A stretch of DNA of 64,000 nucleotides. It comes from Gymnopus androsaceus JB14 (Eukaryota > Basidiomycota > Agaricomycetes > Agaricales > Omphalotaceae). The notes beneath the pieces were generated by a model. It was not told where the DNA came from and did not search any database. It worked only from the letters and a program-made list of their open reading frames with translations. The DNA lies in contig ML769384.1 of assembly GCA_009733575.1 (NCBI GenBank), forward strand, positions 65,257 to 129,256, read 5' to 3'. This document shows positions 11,762 through 23,500 of this stretch, in pieces. A program made the translations under genes and the position numbers. Position 1 is the first letter of the stretch, and each line of letters begins with the position of its first letter.

Positions 11762-11921
11762 AATATCTCATATGGAATATGGTTGGGAACCAAAAATGTA
11801 TTCCATATAGTGGATATTCCATATGACATACAGATTTGGAGGGAATTTGGCATTCTGTACTGTCAAAATCATATTCCATATGAGGTATTATTCCACATGA
11901 GGTTATTCCATATGAGGTATT
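11762..11921. mobile_element. Candidate MITE with 18 bp terminal inverted repeats
   Basis: The left end (11762-11779) and the reverse complement of the right end (11904-11921) match at 17 of 18 positions around the core CTCATATGGAATA. Inside, the unit ATTCCATATGAGGT is repeated in tandem at about 11872, 11889 (as ATTCCACATGAGGT) and 11905. No clear target-site duplication or coding capacity is seen, so it may be a non-autonomous element or a local palindromic repeat. Confidence 0.5.
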
Positions 11922-12120
11922 CTACTATACATACAGTATGTTCCAATTGTGAACAGTTGAACCTAAGTATGTCCCTTATGCGAAAATTGAGAATGGAAGT
12001 GCTGTGCGCCCAGTCGGAAGTGCAAACAGCCCTGGTATTCAGGGATCCAGTAGCCAGCTTGCTCGATGCAGATAATACAGATCCGATAACCGAGGTTCCT
12101 CTTGAGCGCCCATTTACAAT

Positions 12121-12138
12121 TTAGCGCCTTGGCGCTAA
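12121..12138. promoter_or_regulatory. Perfect 8 bp inverted repeat upstream of RPB7
   Basis: TTAGCGCC-TT-GGCGCTAA lies 53 bp before the RPB7 start. The half site TTGGCGC resembles E2F/DP-type binding sites. A regulatory role is inferred from position and symmetry only. Confidence 0.4.
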
Positions 12139-12191
12139 CCGTTTGACTAACATGGAAACCCGACGGATGGTTCTTTTTCGTTCAGTCCACC

Positions 12192-12980
12192 ATGTTCTTC
12201 ATTGCAAGTTTCTCCTTTTTTGCGATAGAAAACTTCGACTAACCATCTTTCGTATCTTCAGAAAGAGCTAACCCACTCCATCCTCCTCCATCCCTCGTAT
12301 TTCGGCCCACGCATGTTAAATTTCCTAGAGACCAAACTCTACCAAGACGTCGAAGGCACATGTTCTGGTAAATTCGGATACATCATTGCGGTCGTGTCGA
12401 TCCTGGATATTGGGAAAAGGAATGGTGATTAGTGGGACTGGGCAGGCGGAGTTTATAACGAGATATAGGGCGATTGTGTTTAAACCTTTCAAAGGCGAGG
12501 TAGTGGATGGTGTGGTTAATAATGTCACGAAGGTGTGTATAAAAGAATGGGACTTTTTAAGTGGTGCTGGTTTACTTTTATTATTAGATGGGTTTCTTCG
12601 CCGACGTTGGACCATTGTCGGTTTTTGTGTCTCATCAGGTTTGTTTTTGCTATCCTTCTACTTTCCCGTCAACTTATTCCTTGGACCAGCTCATCCACCC
12701 GGACATGAAATTCGACCCAAATTCGAATCCACCATCATTTGCTTCTGAGGAGCAGGTATTATTGCCTGCGTTCGTGTTGTAATCCGGCGCGCCCTTATTG
12801 TATTGTCAACCAGATAATCGAGAAGAACACTCGCATACGTTTAAAAATCGTTGGAACGCGTGTTGATGCTACGGAGATTGTATGTATCTTTTTTCTTCGT
12901 TATGGATGCTAACCCTGACCTTCTCACTCTAGTTTGCTATTGGCACGATAAAGGAAGACCATTTGGGTGTTATTGATTGA
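12192..12980 (+). CDS. RPB7: RNA polymerase II subunit Rpb7 (with a one-base frameshift)
   Basis: Rpb7 with Rpb4 forms the stalk of RNA polymerase II. After a GC-AG first intron (12204-12261) the protein reads MFFI-KELTHSILLHPSYFGP, then YRAIVFKPFKGEVVDG, MGFFADVGPLSVFVSHQL, a segment with FDPNSNPPSF, and GTRVDATEIFAIGTIKEDHLG before the stop at 12978-12980. This covers the whole RNP-like and OB-fold protein with six exons and matches the family closely. One base is in excess in exon 2: in GGG AAA AGG AAT (12412-12423) the fourth A of 12415-12418 pushes ILDIGK out of frame with GMVISGTGQAEF. Since Rpb7 is essential, either the extra A is an assembly error, or another copy exists, or a +1 shift is tolerated at AAA-AGG. 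Confidence 0.9.
12204..12261 (+). other. GC-AG intron of RPB7
   Basis: Donor GCAAGT, acceptor CTTCAG, 58 nt. Strongly supported because removal joins MFFI to KELTHS, the invariant Rpb7 N-terminus. Confidence 0.9.
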
Positions 12981-12992
12981 AAAGCGAACTTC

Positions 12993-13163
12993 ATGGTACT
13001 TATTCGACCCGGACTCAAAATTAACGCCTTAATGGAAGGCTCCAGAAGACTCGCAACAGCCAATGCCTACCTCGCGCAGGGTAGGGTGGGGTACGCCAAA
13101 AATGATTTCAAGGAAAAGAAGAAAGAGAGAGATATGCAAATGGACTCTTTCGCTTGTATGTGA
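12993..13163 (+). CDS. Small ORF of 56 codons, unassigned
   Basis: MVLIRPGLKINALMEGSRRL... is a basic peptide rich in Lys and Arg (KEKKKERD). It lies 12 bp after the RPB7 stop in what is probably its 3' UTR. I recognise no family and see no convincing separate promoter. It may be non-coding. Confidence 0.2.
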   Translation: MVLIRPGLKINALMEGSRRLATANAYLAQGRVGYAKNDFKEKKKERDMQMDSFACM

Positions 13164-13226
13164 TTATCCAGATCCTCGAGGTGATATTTGCTTTGTGAAA
13201 TGTGTATTCAGTTAATTATCTTGTTT

Positions 13227-13447
13227 TGTGCTGTGCTGTAGCCTAGTTTTAATGGGGAATAAACACCAGGAGTTTAATCAGCGTCCTTGTCCATAACCAA
13301 ACACTCTGAGACAAGTTCTACTTGACATTGTGCATTCCGCTGCTCAATGTGCATTTGACTCATTTGTTGCATCCAACGTTGCTTCATTTCATCTCACTAG
13401 CACGTTACATTGCAGAGGCTGCATAATTATGCTATGAGGTAGATACT
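13227..13447. repeat. Left member of a divergent direct repeat around the kinase gene
   Basis: Collinear blocks are shared with 16150-16272: TTTTAATGG, AGGAGTTTAATCAGCGTCCTT (two differences), GTGCATTCCGCTG (one difference), and the 34 bp block at 13413-13446 with three differences. The right member is shorter. The pair brackets the kinase gene 13516-15931. Confidence 0.65.
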
Positions 13448-13515
13448 CTATGGTGTACATATATTAGTCGGACAGCCTTAACGACGGAAATATAACATAA
13501 ACACGAAGTCGTTCG

Positions 13516-15931
13516 TCACTCGGGGGGCGAGAATAGTACACGGTGGTTCGTAGAACGGCGCCATTTCGAAAGGGGTGGTCTGGTCTTTGGGTCTGTGGCC
13601 CGAAGTTGGCGAGAAAACTGCTTGAGCTCGGTGACAGTGGCGGGATCTAACCAGGCAAACTCTGAGATGGCGTCGAAGACGAGGCCACACGAGTATCGGT
13701 CGGCGCGAATCGGACTGTAGAGTCCCTCTGTGACTTCTGTAAAGATAATTCTGAACGTTTGAGAGAAGGTTGAAAGAAAGAGTACTTGGACGAACCTGGC
13801 GCGGACCAATAACGGGTACCACATGGATCAGCTACCATCTCTTCCTCGCTAGCGACAGTGATGGTTTGCTCAAAATCAATAAGGAAAAGGCAGAAGTGAT
13901 CATCGAAAAGAAGATTATCAGTCTTGATATCCCGATGTGCAATCCCGTAAGAATGAAGAGCTGCGAGCGCCTCGGCGAGGTCATAGGTCATTGACAACAA
14001 ATGCGGTCTGACTACATCCATGTCACCCCCAGGTAGGAAAACTTGCGAAAAGACAGAGAAAAAAGGCAGAACAATGTAATTCCATCGCGCGTCTGATATA
14101 ATCATTTCTGGTTGGATGATGTTGGCCAAGTGGAGGTGGATGGCACATATTGAAGAATGCAACTTCTGCAGACTCTTGCTTGACCTTTTTGATGATACAT
14201 AGAACAGGGCCTTTGCGGGCGATAAAGACACTGGAATGTTTCTAGAAGAGAATTGGATGTGTGAAATGACAAATGTTGGAAGAAAGGCTTTACTTACCGA
14301 ACGACGTAGGATTCGACGGGGGATATAGCCTGCTGTAGTAAGAGCAGGTGGAAATACTATTGGCGGTGAGGTTTTGGCACGCTTCGCCGGTGGAAGGTAA
14401 GCAGGCAAGGTAGAGTGCTTCCGAATGTCATAGGCTTGGTTGCCTCGTATTTGAGATCGAGCAGTTCGAGTAGTTCGAGAAACCTTGCTGCGGCTGGAGG
14501 CCCACGCACGAGAACCACTGCCGCTAAGAATCCCATAAGTGTCAATGCGAGCAAGAAATTTAGGGACCATGCGTGAATGTGGGAGGAGGACTGGATCTAC
14601 ATCAGCCAAATTGAACAGGAGCACGGCAAATGCCAGTGTCTCATGGGAATCCCGTAGATCGTATTCCGTTTTATGAATGAAAATCTGGATTAATGTGAGT
14701 GTACCAAAGACCTGAAACGAAGAAAAGACTGACTGATGGCGACAGGTCGACGCAGTAGAAGTAGCGTACAGTTGCGATAAAGTCGCTATCTATGTAAATA
14801 GCAGGAAAAACGAAGAAAACACCTTCTTTGTTAGCATTGAACAGTCTGACAAGTACAGCAGCCTGCACTAGCAGCCGCCACAGATCCAGAGCCTCCTTCT
14901 GAATAGGTTTCCGATATGAACATCGGCAGTTGGCCAATCCAGACTGAGTTGTCTGAACGAGGAGTAAAGGAGACGAGACGATCCAGAAGTCTACAGATTA
15001 ATCTATAGCCAAATGGCCAGCTTCGACCTGAGAACAAGCTAGGAAAAGTTCAATAACGAGTGCAAGAGAGATAGAAGATAACTCGCCAAGTAAAATTTCG
15101 GTTGGTATCTACATTCCTAGCTTTAAGCGATTCAGCCAACGGCATGAAAAATTTGCTGTTCATGACTGATCCTTTCGCACCGTCGAACATCGTATCCCGC
15201 TTTCCGTACCGTGACAAGCTGAGGTACAAGTCCGCTTCGTAGTTCCAAGATAGCCTAGTCTGTCCATGTGTTCCGTTCGGAAGATCATCTGCGGATTCGA
15301 GTAATTCGTTGAATATTGGTGACTTGTCATCTTCTGCATCGATTCTGTCGTAAATCTGTATAAAAATATGAGACAGTGAAAAAGGAAGAAAGTTCAAGTT
15401 GTGCACTAGGACCTCTTTTGGAATTTTGCGGGGTTTTGCAAGAGCCGCGCAGAATGCAAGTACGCGTTCATCAACTTGCTCAGGCTCCCCGATGCCATTG
15501 CGGTAAACATCTTCTTCTCTCAGTGGGCCCTGACGAGTCACACCGACAAAAAATTGTTCAGGATCTGGTACTGCATAGGGTAGCAGGATAATGATGAAGA
15601 CGGTTTCCTCTGGAGTATACACAGTAGACAGCGTCTCGAGTCTTCCGATAAGCTGGAGGTCGTTCTTGTGCTCGTGAAAGTGGTATTTCGCTCTCCGACT
15701 AAAGGCTGTAACCATCTCTGGCGGGGGTTTAAAAAGCAGCACTTCTTTGTCTACTTGGGTATCCCTTTCGAGAAAGGCACAACGGTCGTCTGCCAGGATC
15801 AACTTCTCTACTTGAACGAACGTGTGAGTAGAAGGAATTGCATATAGGGTAGAAGGGTTTGCGAGTGGTATGTAGGAATGGTTGATGAAGTAGCAATGTA
15901 CTTTTCTTGTAGGCGATACGGATGCAGCCAT
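13516..15931 (-). CDS. Crinkler-like protein with C-terminal kinase-like domain
   Basis: Starts at 15931 (MAASVSPTRKVHCYFINHSY) with an N-terminal region ending in LERDTQVDKEVLLFKPPPE, reminiscent of the ubiquitin-like header of Crinkler proteins. Exons in the middle (KEALDLWRLLVQAAVLVRLF, YDLRDSHETLAFAVLLFNL) join to a C-terminal kinase-like domain: LHLANIIQPEMI, catalytic loop IAHRDIKTDNLLF, LIDFEQTITV in place of DFG, CGTRYWSAPE, and RYSCGLVFDAISEF, stopping at 13516-13518. The metal-binding Asp is kept but the Gly is replaced by Glu. Several intron borders between 15050 and 14620 are uncertain. Crinkler-type proteins act inside cells and some bind DNA or phosphorylate proteins; the role in fungi is largely unknown. 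The Crinkler assignment is an inference; the kinase-like domain is clear. Confidence 0.55.
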
Positions 15932-16149
15932 AGTGCGGCTTGAGAGACAGGGGCGTTTATGTCGCGTGCTCTTAATGAGCGTCTACTTAATATTCAGGAA
16001 GCGCGAATTCGATTCTTGAAAGGAAAAGGATTTAAAGATGGCGCTGGGTTTCATTACTACGTCTCGTTCTTTAGCGGGAACTGACCCAGCTGCAAGTACA
16101 ATTCAGCTGTCGAAAGGTATCTTTGTGATTCAATTTTGCGCTTGTACTT

Positions 16150-16272
16150 TTAATGGATTATAAAGTGGGAGTTTAATCGGCGTCCTTCGTCTCGTGCGTT
16201 CCGCTGTTTCAAATCATCCCAATTAAGGCGATATATCACAGAGGCTGCGTAATTACGCGATGAGGTAGATAC
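16150..16272. repeat. Right member of a divergent direct repeat around the kinase gene
   Basis: Matches blocks of 13227-13447 in the same order and orientation, best over 16239-16272. It lies upstream of the PRELI gene. Confidence 0.65.
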
Positions 16273-16495
16273 AAGGTCATTGGGAGCGGTGCGAAGACGC
16301 ATCGGATTAGTTTCCCAGCCAATCGGATGCGAAATGACGAAGACTTTCCGAGACGAGCCGATGGAAAGCGTGGAAAAGCATTCAGCGCTTTCCTCTGTCT
16401 CTCATCACACGAGCGTTATAGCTCGTTAGATTTTCTGTCTCTACTTGTATCCCATCCTCATCTCGATAGGAATAATTCATCAACTTTTAGACGTT

Positions 16496-17147
16496 ATGCA
16501 TTTTGTTAACCAAACTTTCAATTACGAGTATGTGCTGGTATTTTATGAAGCTGCTCGTGTGAGCTTATTTTTTTTCTGTAGGCATCCCTGGTCGCACGTC
16601 GTTATTGGGATGTGGTATAAATATCCTAATCCAAAATGCACGCATGTTGTCAGCGTCGATGTCCTGGAACGCTCGGTAGACCCAAAAACTGGCGTAATCA
16701 GAACAGAACGGGTTCTGGGCTGTAAACAGAAAGCGCCAAAATGGATAGTCAAGGTGTGTTGCACTGTAGTTCTTGATCTTTTCCTTACTTTATTCTACTC
16801 CTTAGCTTTTCGGTGGTTCTGAGGACGCATTTGTACGAGAAATATCGTTCATTGACCCTCGCACACAAAATGCAACTATAACCTCGGAAAACCTATCATT
16901 ATCCCAATTTGCGACCTGTCTAGAAAAGATACAGTACACGCCTTCAAAAAATGCTGGTTCAACGACGTTCCTGCAAACGGCAGAAATCCAAGCACGTATG
17001 GCGATATGGCGGAGTGCAGCGGATGGCTTGGAGAAATGGATGGCTCAGCGGTTTGAACAAAATGCTCAACTGGGCAAGATGGCTTTTACGGATGTTTTAC
17101 GAAGGCTATGGGACGAGCGAGAGCAAGTACAAGCTGCGCCTGCATGA
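16496..17147 (+). CDS. PRELI/MSF1 (Ups/Slowmo) mitochondrial lipid-transfer protein
   Basis: Three exons (16496-16527, 16582-16753, 16806-17147) give an intact 181-residue protein. The N-terminus HFVNQTFNYEHPWSHV, then MWYKYPNPKCTHVVSVDVL, DPKTGVIRTERVLGCKQ and APKWIVKLFGG, are the hallmarks of the PRELI/MSF1 domain, which fills the whole protein, as in Ups1/Ups2. These proteins pair with Mdm35 in the intermembrane space and move phosphatidic acid or phosphatidylserine between mitochondrial membranes. Which paralogue it is cannot be decided. The first exon is only 32 nt; the start fits the family N-terminus exactly. Confidence 0.9.
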
Positions 17148-17554
17148 GGGACGTATTTTTAAAAAAAAATGAAATAATGGATTTTCATGTGCGCTTCCTG
17201 CTCTCATATTGTATTGTACATACCCATCGCATTTTGCATTTCGTAGTCTACTAGACATTGTAGAAACGTCGTTGACGCCTTATCCATACCTTATTTTTCG
17301 CTTTCAATGGATTTTCGATTTTTCGGGCAGTACGGGAGCCAAACGGGAGCCAATCAGAATTGATGATGAGCAAGCACCGGCGGCCTCAGCCTCCGACATC
17401 GATTTCGGATTTGTTCTTTGCGTTCCTTGTCGACCGACGTCGCTCAAGCCTTCAAGATATTTCCCTCATCCGTTTAGTGTAGAACTGAGCGTCATTTGCT
17501 GACCTTTGCCTGCTCTCCTTTGCTCTTATCTTCGGCTCGGGAGTACCCACTCTC

Positions 17555-20500
17555 ATGGATGAGCTCTTGCACCATTGTCTTCGAGAACTAGCTTTTGACG
17601 GCGACCTTGGTGAGTTCATGTGATGGTGGTTCAGAAGCAAGAGAAAAAAAAAACAGAAAAAAATCGAGTTGGAGAGGGTTCGAACCCAACAGATAACATT
17701 TCTCTTCAATTAATTCCTTTTGACTTTGCTTTATTCTTACTTTATTCAATAGGCTGCGATGTCTCTAGACTCTCCGATTTCATCAAAGACTTTTACGCCC
17801 ATTCGCTCTCGAATTCGCACCAAAAAGTCGACGATGCTCTTTGCGCTTTCGTCTGGTCCCTTGTCGTACAGCAACCTACAGTCCTTGTAGGCACTATTCC
17901 ACCTGAAATCACTTCCCAAGTCTGGATTGCACCTCAAGTCAGTGCAAAGCGAAAAGCCAGTGCTAGAGGAGAGGAGCATGTAACCACCGAGCCCCCTGCT
18001 TTGGATCTTATCTCAGATGCGAAATCGAGACCTCTGGCAGACCTGCAAAGAGAGTACGGCAATAGGCTCAGAATAGCGGGTGACCGCGATTCTATCTATG
18101 CTGCGATTACTGGTACTCATATCAGGGTGAGTTGTCATTTCTTATCTCTCGCTGTTTCGCTAATTTTATCTCTACAGTTCCCTAAAATGAGCCCAATGGT
18201 CTATACAGCACTCCAGATCATTACACGCGGCAGAGAAGATGGCGTTACAGTCGTGCAACTTGGTGCACAATCCAAATACGACCAAAAATCCTGCTTTTAT
18301 CTTGTAAAGCAACTCACTGATCTCAATCTTGTGTATGTTTTCATATATCGTCTGCAATTCTTTCCCTAATTCCTCGGTCAGAGTGAAAGTTCGCCGTGGG
18401 GGTGTAGGAACACATTTTGTCATCCATCGTTATTTTTTCGACCGTAGTCCTTCGTGGAAGGCAATTCGAGACGAGGAAACTCGAGCCGAGCTGGCGTCTC
18501 AGAACATCGATCCACCGCCGATAGAAGATGATGATGAAAGTGCCGATGTACCTTCGCTCGGTTTTACGCCTATCGACTCTCGCCACTTGTCCAGTCTCCC
18601 TTTGGTCCGTGGGCGAGTTGTGAAACTGTTGAAAGCCTCTACGAATAATATGCATGTTTCGAATAACATGTTGGTTACCATCGTACGTTCCTTTCTTTTC
18701 GAGTATTGGAATTGCACTAATTTTCCTACAGGGCTTTGCTAATCCAACCAAAACTGATCGCAGGTTCTTCCAGAGGCGGATACACGAGTTGATTCAACAG
18801 GGAGTGCTGGAAAAGGTTGTCGTTCCGAGCAAGAAGAAAAAGACAAAGGTTGCGACCGTTTTGTGTCTTCGTCTCCTCGACGAGACATCTCCGGCCTCGG
18901 AAGTGGACGGGGTCGTTGTAGTACCTCCAACGGTCGAAAATGAGGACGACGGTAAGCCGTCAAGCTTTCCGTGTCTTGGATGGTTCTGACTCTTTATAAG
19001 CTCCAGGCGGTTTCAAGTTGAATGTCACTGTTCATAAGCAGATTAGCGATTTATTGGAGGAATCAGGCACTACAGGAATGACCTTGGCCGTTAGTTCTTT
19101 TCATCATCCTATATAATTATCCAACACATCTTCATACAGGACCTAGCTAATTCACTGTCCCAATTCGACAAAAGAACCATCGAACTCATTCTTACCCGCG
19201 CCGAACGATTCCAACCTCCATCTCATCTAAGTGATCTAGGCGTCGCTGCTCTTCTAGAGAACAGCGGTCGAGAAAGGCGACATCGATACTTTACTGTCTC
19301 AGCCTATCGTACTCTGGTCGACAGAGAAAACCTCGACAAGTCAACTGCTGGTTATGGCGATGTCAACGTTGACAATGCCGGTGGATTTTTGAACTTGGAT
19401 CCAGCTGGGTTCTACGCGGACGAGGAAGAGCTGCAACGTTATCAGGATTCGTTCAAGGAAGATGCACCTTCTACGCTGGCTAAAGCGAAAAAGCCACCCA
19501 AGGCTCCCAAGCAAAAACGATCGAAGAAGCAGGTTGTTGATGCCGATGGTAACGCTGTGGCGGAGAGCTCCAAGAAGCGCTCTCGTAAACGAAAGGCAGA
19601 AGAGTCTGATGTCGCAGACGGAATGGCAGCAGGAGAAGGAGCAGAGCCTATCGACACCCGTCCACCAAAGAGACGAAAAAAGAAAGCTGAAAAGGCCGCT
19701 GCACCGGAAGCCGAAGAAAAAGATGTGGACGATGTAGGGAAAGAAAGTGCAGGTGAGTTTGATGCCGATTATTCGACGCTTGCTCTCAGATTTTCTAATT
19801 TCAAAAAACCCAACAGCTCCTAGCGAAACCGCACCTCCAAAGCGCGCTCGAGGTCGCCCGAGAAAAAACCCTGCTCCTCCATCTGCTCCACCTGGCCCGC
19901 CCAAGAAACGTGGACGTCCCCGAAAATCTAAACCAGAAGACGCAGAAGACGAAGGAGACGATAGTGACAAGCTCCGCCAAAGAAACGAGGTCGGAAATCG
20001 AAAGCTGTAGTGAACGATGATGATGATGACGAGTATGATGGTGAACCCGAACCGGAAGTTAATCTGCGTCGTTCTACTCGGACTAGAACTAGGAGGATTT
20101 CTTTCAATGTTTTGGATGAGGAGGAGGACCAGCTGAATGATGATGACCAGGGGGGAGAGGGGGAAGCAGCTGTCACAGTACCGCCGCAACCACAAGCTGC
20201 TGCTGGATCGCCTCCGCCTGCTACTCTTGATGAAGATATCACACAGTCGAATGATGGTGTTATGGAATCTGTAGAGGTCATTCAGTCGTCGATTGACGAC
20301 GAAAGCGCGCCTGAAGCAGGGCCTTCAAATGGCTACGAAGATTTTTCGTCTACTCGAATCCAGGAGCCCGAGAGTGCTTCTCTGGCAGGGCCTTCAGACG
20401 TCCAGGAAGATCCTTCATCTACTCAAATCCAGGAATCGCTAGAAAATTCTGATTTGGTATGTTCTCTCGTTCTCCTCTCATTCGCTGTGTGCTCATTCTG

Positions 20501-23500
20501 GATTCCACTAGATGTCAATTTCCACTGCTCCTCCCCAGCCAGCACCAGCACCAGAGCCAGAACCAGAACCTAGTGCAACTACTTTACCTCGACAAGAGAC
20601 TGCCGCCGTTCCCAGATCTACAGCGCTACCCAGGCCCAAGGTCAACGTGTCCAACCTAAGGCGCGAAAACGAACTGCTGCGTGTCGTAGAGAGCCTTGGA
20701 GGAATCGTTAATACTCATACCAAGGAGCTGTACGAGACCCACGGGGCACTGCTGGAAACTCTCGCGAAAGCTGGCGAGCCTGCGAGCTCTCCTCCAGGGA
20801 CCAGAACAGACAAGCGCACCGTTACGGCCACGTTCAACTCGTTGGAGAGTCGTGGAAAAGTGAGACAGTTGACGACGTCTGTTCCTATGTATCTTGGCAC
20901 GAGTAGACCAACGGTTATTGTCTACTTGCCTCACGTCACTGACGCGCAGCTCTCCGCGTTCCTCACAGAGTTGGCTCAAAGTGCATATCCGCCTCCGCTC
21001 CCGCAACCTTCCGGTAGGTTGATCGAGGAACCGATAGAATATGGCCAGGAGCCGAGGATGGCGGTGAAGAAGGCCCCTCAAGTGCGAAATGTGCAGGCGG
21101 GGGTAGACGGTCCAGAACGTTGGGGAAAGAATCCTGAACGGGCTGAGCAACTCTTCGCTTCAGAAGACAGCACCATTCGGGAGGTGCTACTTACTGAACG
21201 GACCACCCTTTGTCAGCTCTATCGCACTATCATTGCTAAATGCCTACGAGCACGAGCAGTTGCATCTGATCGCCATCCATGCCTTTGAAACCGCGCATCC
21301 ATCTCCCCAAATTGTCTCCCATGAGCAGAATATCATTCATTTGTCTTTCCTCTCTCTCGATCTTCCTTTGGAGCAGTACTCGCAGCTAGTTTCTCCGGTA
21401 GCACATTCCGAGGAACTATGCGAATTCATGGCGACCCCTGAGGGACTCAACACTATTGTCAGGGATTTGCCCGAGAACATCAAGAATATTATTCACTTTG
21501 GTAAAGCCCGAGCGAGCTCAAAGTTACTTGATAGCTTTGGAACTGCTTCGGAGTTTGCACCTTGTTACTCCGCTTGTTCCTTCCGACCTCCGATGTTCCT
21601 CTGATCACTTGTGCAGCCAAGGACACTCATCCCACAGCGTTCGATGCTGCTCCGTTGGACGGATTGGACATCCCACACTCCCTTGTCTGCTCCGACCTAC
21701 TGGAAATTCAATGAGATCGCACCTATGCATCATTGGGCGGCGTCAGAGACAAATCCTCCATCTTTGGGGGATTTTCCCGTCGGTTCTGTGGCGTTAGCGA
21801 ATGCCTACTGGACCGTACTTGAAAACGCTTGCTTGAACCAGTCGGTTCAGTATCCCCCCCAAGAGTGTAGTACCGCCGCTCCTCCGATGGCGAATGTGGC
21901 TGCTGCACGCACTCTCCGTCGACGTGTCTCCTGGAACGCTCGTTATAAACTTTCTTGGCATCAAACGCAGTATCTGAAACGGTTCTACGACGTGATCACT
22001 GGAATGAACCCTGCAGAGGGTCCAAACAGTGAAGCCCAGATCACCAACATCTCGTGGGTCATCAGTGCTCCCGCGAACGTTGTGCGGGACTACTACGCCG
22101 ATATGCAGAGAAAGCTGAACAAGGAGGCTGATAGAGCCCGGAAGAGACTCAAGGATGAGGCTGTGGAGAAGCAGGCTATGGAGACGCACCAGGCTAAAGC
22201 TTCTTTGAAGAAGAAAGCTGAAGATGCGCATCGACAGAGAGATGAGGAGTGGACGCAGCTACTTGAACGTGTTCATCCGGAGCCATTGAAGCAATCTGCA
22301 TCGTTGAGGGTGAAACGAATCCACGGGCGGTTTTTGCAGTCTACAAGCGTTCATGACGCGAAGAAGTGGGAGGGGGAGATTCTCAATGCTGTCCGTGAAG
22401 CGGAATTGATATCAAAGAAGGTCCTCAAGACTGGGAAGGATGCAGCAACGTTTACCTTGCCCAAGAGACCGATTGCGCCTATTGCTACTGTTGCTCCGCC
22501 TGTCGCTGTAAACCCTCCTGAACGATCCGTCGCAGAGCTCATAGCTGAGCAAGGTCCACCGATAACTCAAACTCGTCCGCCTACCAAGAAGCAGCGAAAG
22601 AAGAAGGGGGCCGCAGAGGGTAAGAAATAGTACAATCTTCATTTTTATGTCTCATTAACGCTTTCATAGCTCAACCCGATGGAACTGAGAATAAACCGCG
22701 TCCTCCTACGCAACGTCGACACCGGTTCATGTGGACTCGAGAATACGAGGAACTAGCTCGCGATGCATCTGCCATTATCAAAGCGAGATGTCGTGATATT
22801 CCTCGCTTGGATTGGGGTGCTTTCGAACAAGTTTTCCCTGCTGTCCCGAGGAACACTGTCCGTCAACGCGTTGCTCATCTTCGTGAAGCGACAGGTGGTG
22901 AAACTTACTTGAACCGCTTGGAGGATTCTTGGTACCATCTTTGGATACAGCATCGTGGATCTGCTCATCTTCCAGATGAAAATCCTTTGAGCCCAATTAA
23001 TTTCGATCTCGTACAACATGTCGAGTTTCTTCGCAAGCATATCGATAAAAACGCGCTGTAAGTAATCCGCAACATTAAGTTGGTTACTTTGACTAAATTC
23101 TTCGTTTAGGCGAGTCGGATATATGCCAAATCAACACAGTACGCAGCCAGCGATTCTGGACAGCGTATCAAGTCTTCTTGAAAAGTTCGATGTCATTGAG
23201 AGTCCACCTAATGCTCCTTCCTGGGATTTCGTTTGGAACGCTTTGGTTGAGGAAGGACGAGAAAAGGGATTGCTTAGCCTGCCGTTCACCTCCCAAGTGG
23301 ATTTGCTTTCCCTCGAAGAGTCTTCCGCTGAAGACATGTGCCTAGCTGAAGCGGCTGTCAAGGTATTTTCTTGAGCTGTTCTCGTTGGCATCTTGAACCT
23401 TACCGTAATTTTCTAGATGGTGCTGGGAACACCCAGCGAAGTATACGAAGCTGGGGCCGCTGAAGCATTGCTTAATAGTGTCGGGGAAGAGGCCGTTCCC

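Noticed and set aside
17660..17695. tRNA gene at the GGGTTCGAACCC sequence
   Set aside because: The T-arm-like sequence has no A box, no acceptor pairing and no cloverleaf on either strand, and it lies inside a well-supported intron.
19341..20195. 284-codon minus-strand open frame
   Set aside because: It is the antisense of the TFC3 AT-hook and acidic region; low-complexity Ser/Phe/Leu composition mirrors the Lys/Glu codons of the real gene.
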